From Puccinellia tenuiflora (taxonomy: Eukaryota > Streptophyta > Magnoliopsida > Poales > Poaceae), in the NCBI GenBank assembly GCA_012064385.1, contig QRDG01000140.1:1219707-1283706 (forward strand): DNA of 64,000 nucleotides, in the 5' to 3' direction. The notes under the pieces were generated by a model. It saw only the letters and a list, made by a program, of their open reading frames with translations. It made no database searches and was not told where the DNA came from. Positions 1 to 9,500 of the stretch are shown in pieces; within the stretch, counting starts at the first letter, position 1, and every line of letters starts with the position of its first letter. The position numbers were made by a program, and so were the translations under genes.

Positions 1-454
1 CCGGCGTCTCACTGAGGTGAGCTATCGATCCCAAATCGTGTGCTTAATTTGTCCCAATTTTGCAATTAGGGTTCTTACCGATTTGGGGATTTTTCTAGGG
101 TTAGGGTTTCGGGACAGAGAGGGGATTTTTTTTTCTTTTGTTGCTAATTTCTTACTCCCCTCCTTCTAATTGCTTCAACATGACTTCTAATTGATCAAAA
201 ATAATTAACCGAAACATAAGATTGCCCGATTACAACATAATTTGTTAATTAAAATTGATCATTGTTCTTAACAGTGCATGTTTTGGGAGCAATTAGACAA
301 AACCGAGACTAAACATCAACTTAATTGCCTAAAACATGAACTTGATTGACAGAAACTTGATCAGCAGATTATAGTGCTATCACATAGGCCGAGGCTTAAC
401 ATTTCCCTAATCAAAATTAGGGCACTAGGATGATCAGATCTGCTCTGATACCAT
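1..454 (-). mobile_element. Copia-type LTR retrotransposon, leader region (partial, runs off left edge)
   Basis: Read on the minus strand, this is the sequence just inside a 5' LTR. It starts with a primer binding site and continues as AT-rich untranslated leader to the window edge. No gag reading frame is reached inside the window. The assignment rests on the primer site and LTR next to it (442-985). The rest of the element, and presumably the far half of the interrupted esterase gene, lie outside the window. Confidence 0.65.
442..453 (-). other. Primer binding site for initiator tRNA-Met
   Basis: The minus strand reads TGGTATCAGAGC, the usual Copia primer binding site complementary to the 3' end of initiator methionine tRNA. 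It is one nucleotide beyond the LTR end (CA at 456-455). This fixes both the element's orientation and the inner boundary of the LTR. Confidence 0.85.
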
Positions 455-985
455 TGTTAGAAAGAAATTCCTCATTAGTGAGGACATAAACTCAAAATGA
501 TCACCCATTAGTGCACCTAATTAACATTAACAGAGGAATTAGGGAGTGCTTACAAGAAATTGATGTAGACGTGATTGCCTGCTTGATGCAGGCAGTACTT
601 GGGGTTGTTGGAGTGGTGGATGACGAGCTGCTGGTCGAGGCAGTCGTCGTCGGAGCGTCGGAGACGAGGAGGAAACCCATGGACACCGGCACAGGCCTCC
701 TGGTGGCCGGCGGTGGAGATCGGTCTTCGCCTCCCTTGCACTTCTTTAGGATCGGTTGTTTTTGGGTGGAGACCTTACCGTGTCAATCGTTAGATCGTAC
801 ACTAGGACGTCCTATTCCTTATATAAGTTTAAGTGCTGGGTAGACGGGACCGAGTCCAATAGTTGGTTAGCACCCCCGATCAGGGTGTGTTTCTTTTACG
901 TACGTGAGGTTCCGAACGTTGGTTCGTGGGCCTGTGCTTTAAACGTTCTTTTGTCTCTGTCTAAACCTGACAGATCAACCCAACA
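455..985 (-). mobile_element. 5' LTR of a Copia-type element
   Basis: A 531-bp LTR on the minus strand, starting TGTTGGG at 985 and ending CTAACA at 455, so its ends form the short inverted repeat TGTT(G/A)G. A TATA-like TATATAAGG lies near 820. The outer boundary is supported independently: exactly at 985/986 the homology of the CXE1 gene to its paralogues stops. The flanking CATTG (986-990) is the expected 5-bp target copy, but its partner is outside the window. Open frames on both strands here (for example around 501-843) are not genes. Confidence 0.75.
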
Positions 986-1895
986 CATTGGCCTTGGCTC
1001 CGTCCGGCTTCTGCAGGAAGAAGACGTGCCCCTCTCCTTCGGACTCGAACCACGCCACACCCCCGCGCCACGCGGTCCCACGCCACGCGCTCGTGGTCAC
1101 CGCCGCGTAGTACGCCCGGTCCCTGGCCGCCGCCCAGTCCTTCTCGCCGGCGCACACGAGCATGCGCTCGCACCGGAGGTTCTCCAGCCCCGGCGCTCCC
1201 GGCGCCATCGGGTTCATCCTCGGATCGTCCACGCCGCCCACCGCGCCAGGGCACGCGAACTCCCAGATCATGGCCATGTCCCTGACCATCGCCTCGGCCT
1301 CGCCTTCCACCACCGTGTTCCCTCCGAACCAGGGATGCAGAAGGATCGCGCCCTCTACCTTCGGCGCCGGCTGGAACGACGCCCTGATCAGGACGTTGTG
1401 CACGATGTTGCCGCCGGCGCTGTCGCCGGCAAGGAAGAGGCGCGCGCCGTCGCCGTGCTCAGCTAGCCACTCGTCGCGGGCCTCGGCGACCCACCGTACC
1501 GCGGTCCAGGCGTCGTCGTAGGCGGCGGGCACCGGGTGCTCCGGCGCGAGGCGGTACTCTACGGAGACCGCGAGGACGCCGGCCGCGGCGGCGAGGGACG
1601 CCACGTAGCCGTGGTACAGCGGGGAGACGGCCGACTCGATGAGGAAGCAGCCGCCGTGGAAGAAGACGAGGACGGGGAGCTTCTTGGAAGGATCTTGGCG
1701 CGCGGGGAGGAAGAGGCGCGCGGACAGGCCGGTGCCGGGGTCGATGATCACGTCTTTGGTCGTGACGCCGGTGGCCGGGTCGAGGCCCGCGGGCACGCGC
1801 GCCGTGGGGCAGAGGCGGTCCATCTTGCCGCTCCGGTATATGCGGAAGGCATCACACACGACCGCTACTTCGTCGGCGACCGCGGTGGCCTCCAT
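975..1895 (-). CDS. Carboxylesterase (CXE / tuliposide-converting-enzyme-like), 3' end cut by an LTR element
   Basis: Alpha/beta-hydrolase of the plant carboxylesterase (CXE) family, which hydrolyses small carboxylic esters and includes the tuliposide-converting enzymes. From the ATG at 1895 the protein has 306 residues. The oxyanion-hole HGG is at about 80-82. The catalytic triad is Ser159 in GDSAGG, Asp253 in AGEKDW and His290 in GEGHVFF. The single-exon structure and DPRMNP loop match the two paralogues in the window. The last codons (about VLG and the TGA) come from the LTR starting at 985, so the C-terminal helix seen in the paralogues (QLMDRVVAFIAGA) is missing. An upstream in-frame ATG at 2045 would add a 50-residue Ser/Thr/Arg-rich leader; I prefer 1895 because it aligns with paralogue starts. 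The triad is intact, but function without the last helix is uncertain. Confidence 0.85.
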   Translation of the reverse strand: MEATAVADEVAVVCDAFRIYRSGKMDRLCPTARVPAGLDPATGVTTKDVIIDPGTGLSARLFLPARQDPSKKLPVLVFFHGGCFLIESAVSPLYHGYVASLAAAAGVLAVSVEYRLAPEHPVPAAYDDAWTAVRWVAEARDEWLAEHGDGARLFLAGDSAGGNIVHNVLIRASFQPAPKVEGAILLHPWFGGNTVVEGEAEAMVRDMAMIWEFACPGAVGGVDDPRMNPMAPGAPGLENLRCERMLVCAGEKDWAAARDRAYYAAVTTSAWRGTAWRGGVAWFESEGEGHVFFLQKPDGAKANVLG

Positions 1896-2054
1896 GGCCA
1901 AGGGCGTGGCCGTGCTGGAATGAGTGTGGTTTGCGGAGTTGCTCGCGAATGAACCTGTTTGCGGCGTTTCTTCTCTTGATTTTATTCGACAAGAAGTCGA
2001 TCGTGTCTGCCTACAGAGTACGATGCCCTCTACGGAAGGTGCCATCCCACGTCC

Positions 2055-2109
2055 AGGCGATCATGCTTACATTTTTTTTTTTTTTGAGACAAGGCGATCA
2101 TGCTTACAT
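2055..2109 (-). mobile_element. Micro-retroinsertion: poly(A) tail with 18-bp target duplication
   Basis: A 19-bp insert (2073-2091: thirteen T, then GAGACA) lies between two perfect copies of AGGCGATCATGCTTACAT (2055-2072 and 2092-2109). On the minus strand the insert reads TGTCTC followed by A's. That is a retroposed poly(A) tail with almost no body, the signature of target-primed reverse transcription by LINE machinery. It lies about 180 bp upstream of the CXE1 start. Confidence 0.8.
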
Positions 2110-2403
2110 GATTGATTGGATCGAGCCAAAGCTAAACAGGAAACAGCTAATTAAAAGTCTGAAGAATAGCTGGCGCTAACTGAATAATGATAACGAGAAG
2201 AAGATTAACTGCCAGAAGAGAGAAGATCACTACGCTATGGCCTATGGATCCATGAGAGCCAAGTTGCAAATGACATGTTGCACAACAATCCACACTGATA
2301 GTTCCAGATTGGGAACTTCGAGACGCGAACGCTCAACACATTTTGGGAATTACACACTCGGACCATCTGCAGTAAAAGAGCTTCTGCAGATCAACTCCAT
2401 GGA

Positions 2404-3357
2404 TCAGGCACCGGCTATGAACGCGACGACGCGGTCCATGAGCTGCTTGGCGGTGTCGCACCCGGGCTTCTGGAGGAAGAACACGTGGCCCTCCCCCTCG
2501 GACCCGAGCCACGCCGCGGCGCCGCGCCACGAGCTGCCGGCCACGGCGTCGTAGTACGCGCGGTCACGCGCGGCGAGCCCGTCCGCCAGCCCCGCGGTAA
2601 CGAGCATCCTCACGCACCCGAGCTTGTCCAGCGCCGGCGCGCCCGGCGCCAGCGGGTTCATTCTCGGGTCGTCGGCGCCGTCCACCGCCCCGGGGCACGC
2701 GTAGGACCAGAGCATCCCGCTGACCATGGGCGCCGCCGGTGGCTCCCCCTCGATCGCCGTCTTCCCGCCGAACCACGGGTGCAGCAGTATCGCGCCCTCG
2801 ATTCCTCTCGGGATGCCGTGCTCGTCGGAGGCCGCCGCCCTCATCAACATGTCGTGCACGATGTTGGCGCCGGCGCTGTCGCCGGCGAGGAAGAGCCGGG
2901 ACAGGTCGCCGTGCTCGGCGATCCACCCGTCCTGCGCCGACGCCGCCCACCGGAGCGCGGCCCAGGAGTCGTCGTAGGCGGCCGGGAGAGGGTGCTCCGG
3001 GGCGAGGCGGTAGTCGATGGACACCGCGAGGACGCCGGCCGCGGCGGCGAGGGCGTTGACGTAGGTGTGGTAGGTGGTGTCGTCGGCCGAGCCGATGAGG
3101 AAGGAGCCGCCGTGGAAGTAGACGAGGACCGGGAGCTTCGTGGAGGGGTTTTGTTGGAGCTTCCCGGGAAGGTAGAGGCGCACGGAGAGGCCGGTGTCGG
3201 CGTCTAGGACGACGTCCTTGGAGGTGACGCCGGTGGCCTCGTCGACGCCGGCGGGCAGGATGGGGGGCCGGTTGAGACGCTCGATCTTGCCGCTCTTGTA
3301 GAAGCGGAAGTGCGCCGGCGCCTCGAACACCACCGTGTCGGCGGCGTCGGAGTCCAT
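2404..3357 (-). CDS. Carboxylesterase (CXE / tuliposide-converting-enzyme-like), intact
   Basis: Complete intronless CXE-family alpha/beta-hydrolase of 317 residues. The N-terminal MDSDAADTVVFEAP leads into FRFYKSGKIERL, typical of the family. The oxyanion hole HGGSF is at 82-86, the nucleophile Ser161 in GDSAGAN, the acid Asp259 in GLADGL and His291 in GEGHVFF. No signal peptide or membrane segment is visible, so a cytosolic enzyme is likely. The start has a CCATGG context. It lies head-to-tail with CXE1 downstream, with about 0.5 kb between them, and is clearly closer in sequence to the third copy at 25782 than to CXE1. The exact substrate cannot be read from sequence; GID1-type receptor function is unlikely because the catalytic His is kept. 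Confidence 0.93.
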   Translation of the reverse strand: MDSDAADTVVFEAPAHFRFYKSGKIERLNRPPILPAGVDEATGVTSKDVVLDADTGLSVRLYLPGKLQQNPSTKLPVLVYFHGGSFLIGSADDTTYHTYVNALAAAAGVLAVSIDYRLAPEHPLPAAYDDSWAALRWAASAQDGWIAEHGDLSRLFLAGDSAGANIVHDMLMRAAASDEHGIPRGIEGAILLHPWFGGKTAIEGEPPAAPMVSGMLWSYACPGAVDGADDPRMNPLAPGAPALDKLGCVRMLVTAGLADGLAARDRAYYDAVAGSSWRGAAAWLGSEGEGHVFFLQKPGCDTAKQLMDRVVAFIAGA

Positions 3358-5392
3358 GGCCGTGGAGCTGGAGAGTGAAGTGAAGGAGCGACGTCGAAGG
3401 TGGTTGTCTTGGCTATCAGCTTGGCAAGATCAGTCGGCTTTGGCGATAAGGTGCCAAGTCAGCAGCAGACTGAGGGAGCGCTCATGACCACACATCTTTC
3501 AAGTGGCGATAAGGATCCATTGCTTTGAGAATCGGGTGGTGACATCTCTATGCGCTTGATTAGTACGATCTGACGGCAACGTATGGCGAACTTGTTTCTT
3601 TGGCGAAGAAACGTATAATCGAAATCAGCGGTCAAGTGTAGTTCTGGACTGGGAAACGAAATGCCAGAGCGGCAACCTCTTGAGGTAAGGTAAGCCGTAT
3701 GCTACAGATTTCATCAGGCTTCCTGAAACTTACGGAGCAACCTACGCAAGGGAATCCAAATCTTTTGAGCTGCGATGCTCATGAACGCAACATCAACAGC
3801 AACAGCAAGAGAGTCTTAAGATACGGAGTATATGACATGCTCCATCACGGAATCAATGGTCACCAGAATTGCCCCAGGGACAGGCTCTCCAGCATGCACA
3901 AGGTTCACCCACCGGTTCAGGTTAGCCAGTCACCACCTCTTGAAGTTGCAACCCACATGGCACTGCAACCAACAAGGACGGTTGGGCACCAACGCTCCTG
4001 AAGGGTCCAACAGTTGTGCTGGACTCTGACCTTGATTTTTCAGTATCAGCAACACCACGGCCAAAAATAAGCCAGGTTTATCTTCAGAGGTCCCTCCGAC
4101 ATTCCTGAGCCTCAAGCTTTCCATCTTTGCTGACTCCCGAATCTGTAAAATCATGTATGCATAAATCAGCTAAGGTAAACAATTGTTGCGGGAAACAACG
4201 TCAAAAATACAGTTTGCTGCTGAATTAGATCAAAAACACACATTCAAAAATTGCATAGTCAAAGCACCAGGGAGAGCATAGATAGTTAAATACTGCACAG
4301 ACAGGTTACACCGCTACATTTTTCTAACAACCAGGTACCATCTTGATTAGGATCTTCGTTTAACAACCAAGGCACCACCATCAAGATTGGCTGGCCACAC
4401 TACACATACCAAGCCAAAAATGATGTACTAGACAGTAGGCACATTTGGTTTTCTTATACTGAATGAAGAAAAATCAAGCAAATAAAGAAGAGCAGTGCCG
4501 AACCCTCCAACTGTCAAACATGTTAGAGCCGCTTTTCTATTTTCCAGACGAAAAACAGACCCTAAGATCCTTATGCACATAATTTCCACTCTGGAAGTAT
4601 CATATAAATGTTAGATATGGGATCGACAAAGGCATCAGGCATCCCAAGCCCAACCTAGAGGGTAGGTGTGCGCTTTCAGTTAACGCTCGCTACCAGAAAG
4701 CGGAAACTATATACACAGAAAGACGACACAATGAATGGAACCAAATAGGACCAACTAACTGATGATTAGATCGCAAAATTGTTGTGTTATGCATGTATTA
4801 CAATCAGAGGAGCTCGAAGGGAAACAAACAGGGCAGAGCAATCGATGATTAGGACGAAAAAAGAGATAATAAAAAACTATGTATGCATGTGTTGCCGCAA
4901 GACACTAAAGAAGTAGATTGCCAGACATCCTGAAATGAAACTGTGCAAATACTACTCCTAGAAAAAGAAAATAGACTATAAATCCAGAAACCCCATTGCC
5001 CTGATGCTTATGTTCCTAGCATCTAGTTTAATGGTTCCAGAGTGTCATGTCTTGTGGAAAAGCTTCGACTTTTGAACTAACTACTAGGTTCAACAATAAC
5101 TTCCAGATTAGAACAAGGCATGCTTCTACGAAATAGGAAGGGAGGGGGGAATAAGGAAAACTAAGCTTACTCTCAGCCTGTAGAAAATTAGACTCCAAAG
5201 TAAGTTGCCGACACCAGCAGTAGAATTTTTTCAAATAAGGATGAACAGGCTTAGCAACAAAAAATCATATAGCCATGAATAGTGTGATCTTTCTCCCAAA
5301 CACATCCTTCAGGTCAACTTAGTGTCTAAACATATTTGAAGTTGTAGTTCACAGAGATAAGCAACGATAAAACATGCACTAAAATGATTAGG
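3358..5392. other. Intergenic region; possible DRM 3' UTR exon
   Basis: No protein gene is recognised. On the minus strand, downstream of the DRM stop, a TTTTACAG acceptor at about 4142 opens a non-repetitive, less AT-rich stretch to about 3700 with an open frame (to 3930). It resembles no family I know and could be a spliced 3' UTR exon of DRM or a gene remnant. The rest (4160-5390) looks like UTR or intron. 3358-3700 is the presumed CXE2 promoter. Confidence 0.35.
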
Positions 5393-6565
5393 CTACATCC
5401 CCGCCATAACAACCCTCAGATCATCTAAGATCCTGACGTATTCGAAGAATAAAGCTGAGTGCTCGCCCTCCAAGCCATCACGGTGGTGCCGGTTGCTGCC
5501 GGCAAGATTATTGCATGGGCTGCCACCAATCACCAAGTCAAAGCGACCATATCTATCAACATATGAAGCAATTTTCTCTTTGCTGAGAGATTTCACGTCG
5601 GCAATCTCAATCAATTCGCCAGTAGTTTGTGTCTGATCCCACCAACCCCTCAAAATCCTCCTGTTAACTTCACCTATCTCAACCGAAATCACTGTCCTCA
5701 TGTGAATCCCGAGCCTGTGCAGAGCTACCTCTCCTCCTCCAATACCAGTGAATAAAGACAATACATTGAGACCATTGGGATACATGTCCTTCAACACTGA
5801 CAAGTGCCAAGCGACAGAATCCACTTGGAATGAATTGCCCAGAGATTTGTATCTCTCGGTCTTACCGACTCCTCTCGTGTGGTCTCTCGGGAAACCGAGT
5901 AGATACTCAAACTCATCTGGCTCCAGAGCGGCAACCTTGTTCTTTCCCACCCAAACAAGGTTCCACTTTTTGCACTCCTTCATGACATACTCCTGAACAC
6001 TTGGAGATGGTGGATTACTTGAGTTTGCAAGAGTACGTTGGATCCGTTCAGTCAGCTTTGCACTTGCTATACATGTTTGCAAGCAGTTGAGCTGCTTTCT
6101 ATTGTCCCAGGAAGGCCACCACCTCTTGTAATGTGGGAACGCCTCAAATATGGTCTTCGGAGCAGGACCAAGGATATCTTTTCTGCTATCAAGTGGCAAA
6201 TTATGTATGTAGCCTCTTTTCCTAGCAGCTGCACACATGTACTTAGAATCCAGAAACTCCGGCTCTATGTCATAGAGGTGTCTACGAATTGTGTTCCATG
6301 AACCTTTTGGAGCTAGGGCCACATTTTCATAGTAGAAGTATGGTGGCCCCATAGCTTGTTTAGGAAGTCTCCTGGTCACTGTCCGTAGCATGTCACGGGG
6401 CAAGTTGAATCCAACCATTGGGTTGGGGAGAGGCATTGATTCGTTATCCAAGGAGGGGCGACTTCCTTGCGCTCCACCTCCATAAGGCTTCCTCTTTTTC
6501 TTCCTCTCTTCCATTAATCTTGCTTTCTTTCTCACTCCAAAGGAATCAGAGCATCTATCAGTAAC
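5393..6565 (-). CDS. DRM2: DRM exon 8: methyltransferase domain
   Basis: Encodes residues 204-593 and the stop. The acceptor is TTTGGCAG before GTTACTGAT. It holds the whole catalytic domain, from a Lys/Arg-rich segment (KKKRK, a possible nuclear localisation signal) through motifs VI, X, I, II, III and IV. The stretch NESMPLPNPMVGFNLP is encoded at about 6446-6399. This is the segment matched by the inverted repeats in the CACTA element at 59-61 kb. Confidence 0.95.
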   Translation of the reverse strand, partial: VTDRCSDSFGVRKKARLMEERKKKRKPYGGGAQGSRPSLDNESMPLPNPMVGFNLPRDMLRTVTRRLPKQAMGPPYFYYENVALAPKGSWNTIRRHLYDIEPEFLDSKYMCAAARKRGYIHNLPLDSRKDILGPAPKTIFEAFPHYKRWWPSWDNRKQLNCLQTCIASAKLTERIQRTLANSSNPPSPSVQEYVMKECKKWNLVWVGKNKVAALEPDEFEYLLGFPRDHTRGVGKTERYKSLGNSFQVDSVAWHLSVLKDMYPNGLNVLSLFTGIGGGEVALHRLGIHMRTVISVEIGEVNRRILRGWWDQTQTTGELIEIADVKSLSKEKIASYVDRYGRFDLVIGGSPCNNLAGSNRHHRDGLEGEHSALFFEYVRILDDLRVVMAGM

Positions 6566-9500
6566 CTGCCAAATTACACACAAATTAGTGTCCTTACATT
6601 AACTTAGAAAAGGAAATAATTTTGTAATTTAATTGTACAGTCAAACCCAAAGATACCTCATATTCTCCTGCAGCTTGTGATGCACAGACCGAATCAACTA
6701 ATTCATAGACAGAGGCTTCCACACCTAGGAATTTTTAAGCAAAAATATACAGCATAAGGTTTTTTTCCATGAAACCGCGATTATCAATGAACAATTTCAA
6801 AAAAAAGATGCGACATAGAGGCCAATGAAGCTGCGGTCTCTTATTTCTGTCGGAACTGCAGGCATTAGTTTTGTCTCCTGGAATCCACTATCTGATGAGT
6901 GGTAAGCATTCAGAAGGCGTACTGGCCATCATACTGGTTCAACCCTGTCGTCAGTGTCACTTACTATTTGTGATGTGTTTGTGTTTGAAGTTCAATTATA
7001 TACAATAAGATAAGATTGGGAAGGCATATTGCTGCAACAGAATAAGCAGCAGGTAAAGTCAACTGTCAAGGGTTAGGGTTAAGGTTATGGCAACGGGCGA
7101 TTGTGCACCGCTACCCCCTTCCGTCGATGAGAGTCCCACGAGTAACCAGCAAGAGTCGGTCCTCTCCTCGCGCCCGGAGTCCTTGCCGCCTACGGAAAGC
7201 TGATGAAGGGAATAGGAGTCTGTCCTCCAGGAACATGGATAGAGGTGATGGCGGCGGCCGAGACCGCAAAGAAGCAATCTGCCTCAGAGGTAGCACTGAA
7301 CACCATGCCGGTGTGGGTCAAAATCTGGGATGTGCCATGGAACAAGCAGAACAAAGACATTGGGTATATGTGGGGCGATCTCCTTGGTGATGTTCGGGAG
7401 GTTGATGTAGAGGAGGGGAAGCCAAGCTATAACGAATATCTGAGCGTTCGCATTGATCTACCGTATGATCGCCGGATGCAAACACAACTTCGTATTGGAA
7501 AGAAGGGTACAAAGTGAGCACATATAAACTGCAGTATGAGGGTGCTGTTGTACTGCTTTCATTGTGGATTTATGGGGCACGATGGCAATGGTGTGAGGAG
7601 AAGAGGCAAGCCATACCATCTCTGGACTATCATACCTACAAGCTGCACTGCTCTCCACTGAAGAAGTTTGAGAACTGCCGAGGCTTTGTCCCATCGCCCG
7701 GACAGCCTGCTGTCCGTAGGGGGTTAAGCTTTGTTTCGCTCGGTAGTGCAGATTCCAGAACTTCCAACTCTTCCTGTCAAGCTGCATAGTTCAGTAGACA
7801 GATGCACCAGCAACACCATAGATCGACCCCGGAGCAGGTACAATCACGATGGCTTTGAGGAGGAAGAGGAGGAGGAGATGCCGGGACTAGAAGAAGTCGA
7901 AGAGGAGCTGTCGGGACAGGTGCATTGGCCCCACAAGCTCCAGAGGGCAGCAAGGTAAAAGCTGAAGGCAAGATATGAAGCAGACCAATGAAAAACTAGC
8001 AGTAGCCCAAGGAAGAAGCAAAAGAAATCAGGAACAAGAGGGAAGAAGATAACAGTGAGTGGAGCTCTGGGTTCCAAGCTGTCGAACCCACCGTTGCTGG
8101 GAACAGAGGACATGATCCCCCTGTTACGTGGCCTGAGTAACCTAGCTGTTTCCTATGGAGGAGAATCAGACACTTCCATGACAGCAACTATGTCCCTTTG
8201 AAACGAACAGCGGCTGAGAAGGACCATGAAGTTTTTCTTTTTGGGGAAAACCTAGCTATGGTGCCATATGGAGCAAACGAGAAAGATGGAGAACAGAAGA
8301 GGGGGAGAACCAAGCAAGGGCAGCCAGTAATTTAAGAGGTGCAACAACCTGATGGAGGCGACGTGGAGATGCAGGACAAGGCGCAGATGGGAGCAACCGG
8401 CCATGAGGCTGCTGGTAAGCTGACAGGGCCGAGGGTGGCACCTCGTCAGCCGCAATGAATTGTGCATCTTGAAACTGTTGGGATCCGGAAACACCCAGAC
8501 AGTTCGTGATCTTGTAGCTGTTTCCAAATCTTCTGAGTCTTGTTTAGTTTTTCTTTGTGAGACTAGGAAAAATAATATAAAGTTTGTTATCTTCGTAATA
8601 GACTAGGGGTTAAAGGTTTTGTTGGTGTTTGTATTTGTTTTAGTGGAGGTGTTGCTTTATTTTGGCATGAAAATCTGCATAGAAGTCGAATCAGTTAATG
8701 AAAGATATATTGATTGTTATGTGCGTGTTTCAGCTGGGGCACCCCAATGGTGCCTCACTTGCATCTATGGTGAACCTAGAGTTGAAAATAGACATCATAT
8801 GTCGGATACCCTTTTGCAATCTAAGAAATGAGTCAGACCTGCCTTAGCTAGTTATGGGTGATTTTAACAAAGCATTATGGCAAGAGGAACGTCTATCTTG
8901 TACACCTAGAGCAGAGAGACAAATGAAGGCTTTGTGAGAGGTTTTAGATACTTGTAAACTTCATGATCTAGGCCTTTCTGGTGTCCCTTTGTCAGGACCC
9001 TACTCTGAATATTGAACTTCAGTAACAGGATCTTCAGATAAGAACCAACGGTTCTGATGGAAGGAAAACGATTCAGCGCATCGGACGGCTAGGAGTCTCG
9101 TTAGTTTGTTTACCCTTTAAACCTTGATCTTTATTGAACTGTATCTGACAGAACTGTAACATGCTTGGCTTGCTTGAGCAAGAGGGGAGGTTGGGAGGTC
9201 CAAGTAAATGTTAACCCTAAATTTCTTCAGTTTCTTTTCCTCTACTCTAGTGTAGATCTGAGCATCGGCTCTTCCTTCTTCGCCTCTTCTTTGCTAGCTT
9301 GTCAATGACCACCGGGTCCTGACACCCTTTTACATATGACAATAAGCGATCTGAATGGGGAAATGTGAAGGTGCGGTTGGACAGGGCTGTTGCCACACAC
9401 ACATGGGGAGATATGTTCCCGGAAACTAGTGTTAAACATTTAGTGTCACCTTGTTCTGACCATTGCCCAATTCTTGTTACTATCCTGCAGGATGATCACC

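Noticed and set aside
1536..1952. Plus-strand frames over the three CXE genes
   Set aside because: They are antisense shadows of GC-rich esterase genes with intact catalytic motifs on the minus strand.
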